Of a stretch of 35,711 nucleotides of DNA, positions 33,017 to 35,711 are shown piece by piece. Where the stretch lies: NCBI GenBank assembly GCA_002492465.1, contig DKYT01000035.1:1-35711 (forward strand). The letters are read 5' to 3'. The stretch's first letter is position 1; each line of letters opens with the position of its first letter. Below the pieces are notes generated by a model, which had not been told where the DNA came from, did not search any database, and saw only the letters and a program-made list of their open reading frames with translations. Origin of the DNA: Lachnospiraceae bacterium UBA7093 (GTDB lineage: Bacteria; Bacillota; Clostridia; Lachnospirales; Lachnospiraceae). Both the position numbers and the translations under genes were made by a program.

Positions 33017-33859
33017 ATGAAGGAAAAGACGTTGCAGATACAAGAAAATATTACAGAAATCCAGAATCCGGGACATGTTTTGAGATTTATTTCGGCAATG
33101 CATTCAGATATTGGTATTGCCCGAAAGGTAAATCAGGATGCCTGCTGTGTAAGGATGATGAAAATGGATGGGCATTTTCTGGTATTGGCAGCGGTATGTG
33201 ATGGCGTAGGAGGTCTTCAAGAAGGGGATTATGCAAGTAAAAGCACAATTCAATGTTTAAATCATTGGTTTGACTATGTCGTTGGAAAAAAAATCCGGGA
33301 AAAGGACTCGGAACAATTGATAGACCATTTGAGAAGGGAAATAGAAGAGTGCATACAAAAGCAAAATTGCCTGATTCATGAATACGCCATCGATAAAGGT
33401 ATTAGGACGGGAACCACTTTGACATTACTCCTTATTGTTGATAAGAAATATGTGACTGCGCAGATTGGAGACAGCAGGGCGTATCATATAGGCAATGAAT
33501 TACGGCAGTTGACAGTAGATCAAAGCGTAGTGGAATGTGAAATACAGGCAGGACGCCTAACAAGGGAAGAGGCAAGATATGATAAGCGGCGCAATATCAT
33601 CCTGCAATGTATAGGAGCGTCGGAAAAATTGCAAACAGTTTATAAAAGCGGAAACTTGAAAACAGGAGACGTATTTCTCCTTTGTTCGGATGGTTTTGTG
33701 CACGAATTGGAAGAGGATGAAATAAGAGGGCTTTTAGAGCCGGAATTGCTGATAAATCAATTTGCAGTTAAGAAATGTCTGATGGATGCAGTTTCTTTGG
33801 TAAAGAAACGAGGAGAAAAGGACAATATAACGGTAGTAGTAGTCAAAGCAGAGGGGTAA
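33017..33859 (+). CDS. PP2C-type Ser/Thr protein phosphatase
   Basis: A 280-residue metal-dependent phosphatase, likely cytoplasmic, that reverses the kinase encoded at 29173. Visible PP2C motifs are SDIGIARKVNQDACC (Arg/Asn near the N-terminus), AVCDGVGGLQEGDYAS (metal Asp and Gly block), GTTLTLLLI, AQIGDSRAYHIG, LLCSDGFVHELEEDE and DNITVVVV at the C-terminus. The ATG at 33017 is preceded by CTGGAG. Eighteen bases separate it from the VWA-FHA stop, so the two genes are cotranscribed. Confidence 0.93.
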   Translation: MKEKTLQIQENITEIQNPGHVLRFISAMHSDIGIARKVNQDACCVRMMKMDGHFLVLAAVCDGVGGLQEGDYASKSTIQCLNHWFDYVVGKKIREKDSEQLIDHLRREIEECIQKQNCLIHEYAIDKGIRTGTTLTLLLIVDKKYVTAQIGDSRAYHIGNELRQLTVDQSVVECEIQAGRLTREEARYDKRRNIILQCIGASEKLQTVYKSGNLKTGDVFLLCSDGFVHELEEDEIRGLLEPELLINQFAVKKCLMDAVSLVKKRGEKDNITVVVVKAEG

Positions 33860-33876
33860 ATGGGGCAATATCTAAA

Positions 33877-34389
33877 ATGAGCAAAAAAATAAAAAAAATA
33901 TTAATTGGCGGAATATTGGTAATTATAATTTTTGGTTTTGTCAATTTATATGCATATGGAAAAGTTTCTGAGGATCGGCATCCTGAACAGCTGGATTTGG
34001 GGTATCGATATTTATCAGAAATGGACTATGAACAGGCGGAAGTTACTTTTGAGGGTATTTTAGCCGTAGATGAGACAAATTATGAGGCATACTTAGGACT
34101 CGCAGAGGTTTATTCAGCTATGGATGAAACAGATATGGCGGAAACTGTACTGGAAGAAGCATCTGAGCAATGTGGATATGGAGAAATACAAATGAAAGTA
34201 ATTGAGGCAGAAGCCGGGCTCAGGCAATTTCGGAGCATGGCAGGTTATCATAGCGGTTTTGAGTCGGTTTCGGGATTGACGGATTTTTGTGTCCAGGGGC
34301 TGGACTTAATTCTTGAATGGGTCGAGAAAGCCTCCACAGTGGTGGATGGGGTTTCAGAGATTTGGAGAAATTTTAACAGCCTTTTCTAA
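33877..34389 (+). CDS. Small membrane-anchored TPR protein
   Basis: A 170-residue protein with a basic N-terminus, one transmembrane segment (ILIGGILVIIIFGFVNLYA) and two TPR-like helical pairs (LGYRYLSEMDYEQAEVTFEG, YEAYLGLAEVYSAMDETDMA). The N-terminal half is clearly related to the start of the 26872 protein (LDLG, YxSExDYExA, AYLGL), which suggests duplication within the operon. The tail of about 60 residues differs. The ATG at 33877 is 18 bases after the phosphatase stop; the ribosome site is weak (GGGGC). No function can be assigned beyond scaffolding. Confidence 0.75.
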   Translation: MSKKIKKILIGGILVIIIFGFVNLYAYGKVSEDRHPEQLDLGYRYLSEMDYEQAEVTFEGILAVDETNYEAYLGLAEVYSAMDETDMAETVLEEASEQCGYGEIQMKVIEAEAGLRQFRSMAGYHSGFESVSGLTDFCVQGLDLILEWVEKASTVVDGVSEIWRNFNSLF

Positions 34390-34493
34390 ATTTCTTTGTT
34401 ATTTACCAGCCAGACAAGGATAAATCGGATGTCCATGCCTGGCTGAATAATTTAGAAAAACCATGATCTGTCAATACATAAGCAACGTTCCAA

Positions 34494-35429
34494 TCAGGCG
34501 ATAATAATGGTACCTGCCTTCCCCTTCAAAGCGTCTGTAACTGAGTCAAGAGAGGTGATCAATACGCTGCCCTCTTGATTGGCAGTCAGATATGCGATTG
34601 CCGCTTCAATTTTAGGAAGCATAGTCCCTTCTCCAAATTCATGATTTTGAATCATTTCTTCACATTCTTTGATTGTCAGAGAAGAAAGCGCCTGCTGGTC
34701 TTCTTTTTCAAAATTCCGGTAAACGCAGGGAACAGAGGTAAGGATAATAAGCTGGTCAGCGCCAAGATCCGCCGCCAGTTTACCGGCAATAGCGTCCTTT
34801 TCAATTACTGCGGAGGCGCCCTTTAAAGCATGCTTCTGTTCAATGACAGGAATACCGCCGCCGCCGCAGGCGATCACGATTTGTCCGGCATCAGCCAAGG
34901 TTCGGATTGCCTCGATCTCTACGATATCAATGGGCTTGGGCGCGGCTATAATCCGGCGAAATCCCTTTCCTTTTTCCTCTTGCACGTAGTTTCCCTTTTT
35001 TACTTCTATTTCAGCATCTTCAGAAGACATATACCGTCCGATCAGCTTGGTAGGTTCATAAAAAGCCTCATCGTAAGGATCTACCGTTACCTGAGTCAAA
35101 ATTGTCGATACGGTTTTACTGATTCCACGGCTAAGGAGCTCCGCCTTCAGGGAATTCTGAATATCATATCCTACGTACCCCTGGCTCATGGCACTGCAGA
35201 CGCACATGGGGGCGGGAGTATAGTCGATGTATAGACGGCGCAGTTCCGTCATTGCCTTATGGATCATACTGATCTGGGGACTGTTGCTGTGGGTGATGGT
35301 CAGCTGATAACCGGCTTCCACCAGATCGGCAAGCGCCTGTGCCGTGATCTTAACGGCGTCCCATTGCTCTAAGGTGGTGTAGCCTAAGGCATTATGTCCC
35401 AAGGAAACAACTGCTTTCTTTTTGCTCAT
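34494..35429 (-). CDS. Carbamate kinase-like protein
   Basis: A 311-residue amino acid kinase family protein, the normal length for carbamate kinases, which make ATP from carbamoyl phosphate and ADP. Family blocks are SLGHNALG near the N-terminus, TITHSNSPQI near residue 46, IVEIEAIRTLADAGQIVIACGG, GGGGIPVIE, SAVIEKDAIAGKLAADLGAD and LTSVPCVYRNF. Several glycines of the usual GGNALL and THGNGPQVG blocks are altered, and the usual AVIDKD is AVIEKD. It is convergent to the Tad operon. No arginine deiminase or transcarbamylase gene is in the window. A carbamate kinase is likely but the substrate may differ. Confidence 0.82.
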   Translation of the reverse strand: MSKKKAVVSLGHNALGYTTLEQWDAVKITAQALADLVEAGYQLTITHSNSPQISMIHKAMTELRRLYIDYTPAPMCVCSAMSQGYVGYDIQNSLKAELLSRGISKTVSTILTQVTVDPYDEAFYEPTKLIGRYMSSEDAEIEVKKGNYVQEEKGKGFRRIIAAPKPIDIVEIEAIRTLADAGQIVIACGGGGIPVIEQKHALKGASAVIEKDAIAGKLAADLGADQLIILTSVPCVYRNFEKEDQQALSSLTIKECEEMIQNHEFGEGTMLPKIEAAIAYLTANQEGSVLITSLDSVTDALKGKAGTIIIA

Positions 35430-35498
35430 AATTTCTGTAACCTTTCTTTGAATATTCTTTATGGAGTATCATTTTTTTGCTGTATTTTCAATAAAAAC

Positions 35499-35527
35499 AG
35501 TATAGCAAAATGCGCATAATTTGTACA
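35499..35527 (-). promoter_or_regulatory. Promoter of the carbamate kinase gene
   Basis: On the - strand TGTACA (35527 down to 35522, 4 of 6) and TATACT (35504 down to 35499, 5 of 6) are 17 bases apart. The ATG is about 70 bases downstream. No other gene lies between this promoter and the window end, so the gene is probably transcribed alone or first. Confidence 0.5.
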
Positions 35528-35711
35528 GCATAAAGCGATTTCTCATCCAATGGGCATCCCGCCTTCTGCCTGGGATAATACCTGCCTTAGTGTATGAACT
35601 GGCGTGGATCTGAATTGTAACATACTTTTGCCGAAAAATCCTGAAAAATAAAGTTTGCCGGTTGCATATCTGTCCTGCTCATGATAAAATATGAAAAAGC
35701 ATATTTTCTTT
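35528..35711. other. Right-edge intergenic DNA, no gene supported
   Basis: I see no convincing coding sequence or ribosome binding site in this stretch on either strand. It is AT-rich with short hairpins and ends in a run rich in A and T. Confidence 0.4.

Noticed and set aside
25509..33859. The kinase, phosphatase and FHA genes as part of a type VI secretion system
   Set aside because: No TssB/TssC sheath, Hcp, VgrG or TssJLM genes are present; the neighbours are Tad pilus genes and the organism looks monoderm.
34407..34445. Inverted repeat CAGCCAG/CTGGCTG as terminator between the Tad operon and the carbamate kinase gene
   Set aside because: The stem is only 7 bp, the loop is 25 bases and no clear T-run follows on either strand; termination here is plausible because the genes converge but the sequence does not show it.

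Overview
The window looks like chromosomal DNA of an anaerobic, monoderm gut Firmicute of the Lachnospiraceae (Roseburia/Blautia-like). The reasons are the moderate GC content, strong AGGAGG-type ribosome binding sites, a beta-mannan utilisation operon built like that of Roseburia intestinalis, and a Tad (tight adherence) pilus cluster without an outer-membrane secretin. This is inference from gene content; no species call is possible.

Region 1 (about 180-14430, + strand) is a galacto(gluco)mannan oligosaccharide operon set. A promoter with TTGACA/TAGAAT boxes drives a GH36 alpha-galactosidase and a LacI-type regulator, which end at an intrinsic terminator. A second promoter (TTGGTA/TAAAAT), surrounded by repeated TTAAATTAA boxes, drives a lipoprotein sugar-binding protein and two ABC permeases (no ATPase gene is present). 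After an intercistronic stem-loop follow a GH130_2 phosphorylase, a cellobiose/mannobiose 2-epimerase, a GH130_1 mannosylglucose phosphorylase, mannose-6-phosphate isomerase, an unrecognised one-TM protein and two leaderless acetyl esterases (CE2-like and CE17-like). The set describes import of acetylated, galactosylated manno-oligosaccharides followed by cytoplasmic deacetylation, degalactosylation, epimerisation and phosphorolysis. A strong intrinsic terminator closes it.

Region 2 (14430-15250) holds a small serine recombinase and, directly after it, a 100-bp element bounded by perfect 18-bp inverted repeats. The 64-bp core holds a consensus TATAAT that now points away from the pilus genes, and a hairpin plus T8 that would stop transcription toward them. 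Inverting the core would put TATAAT exactly 17 bp downstream of a TAGACT box carried in the left repeat, pointing into the pilus operon. I read this as a phase-variation switch for the whole Tad locus, shown here in the OFF orientation. It is the most interesting element of the window.

Region 3 (15251-34389, + strand) is a compact 19-kb operon of 15 genes: TadZ-like protein, TadA/CpaF ATPase, TadB, TadC, a Flp-type pilin, TadE-like pseudopilin, a large DUF5702-like surface protein, a second TadE-like pseudopilin, prepilin peptidase, a WG-repeat lipid-free membrane protein, an FHA protein, a TPR/carboxypeptidase-regulatory-domain surface protein, a Ser/Thr kinase with TPRs, a 45-aa membrane peptide, a VWA-FHA protein, a PP2C phosphatase and a small TPR membrane protein (the last eight genes form a phospho-signalling and surface module around the pilus machine). 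Counting the 45-aa peptide and every listed member the total is 17 coding sequences.

Region 4 (34390-35711) has a convergent, divergent-sequence carbamate kinase on the - strand with its own promoter, then about 280 bases to the window end with no gene that I can support.
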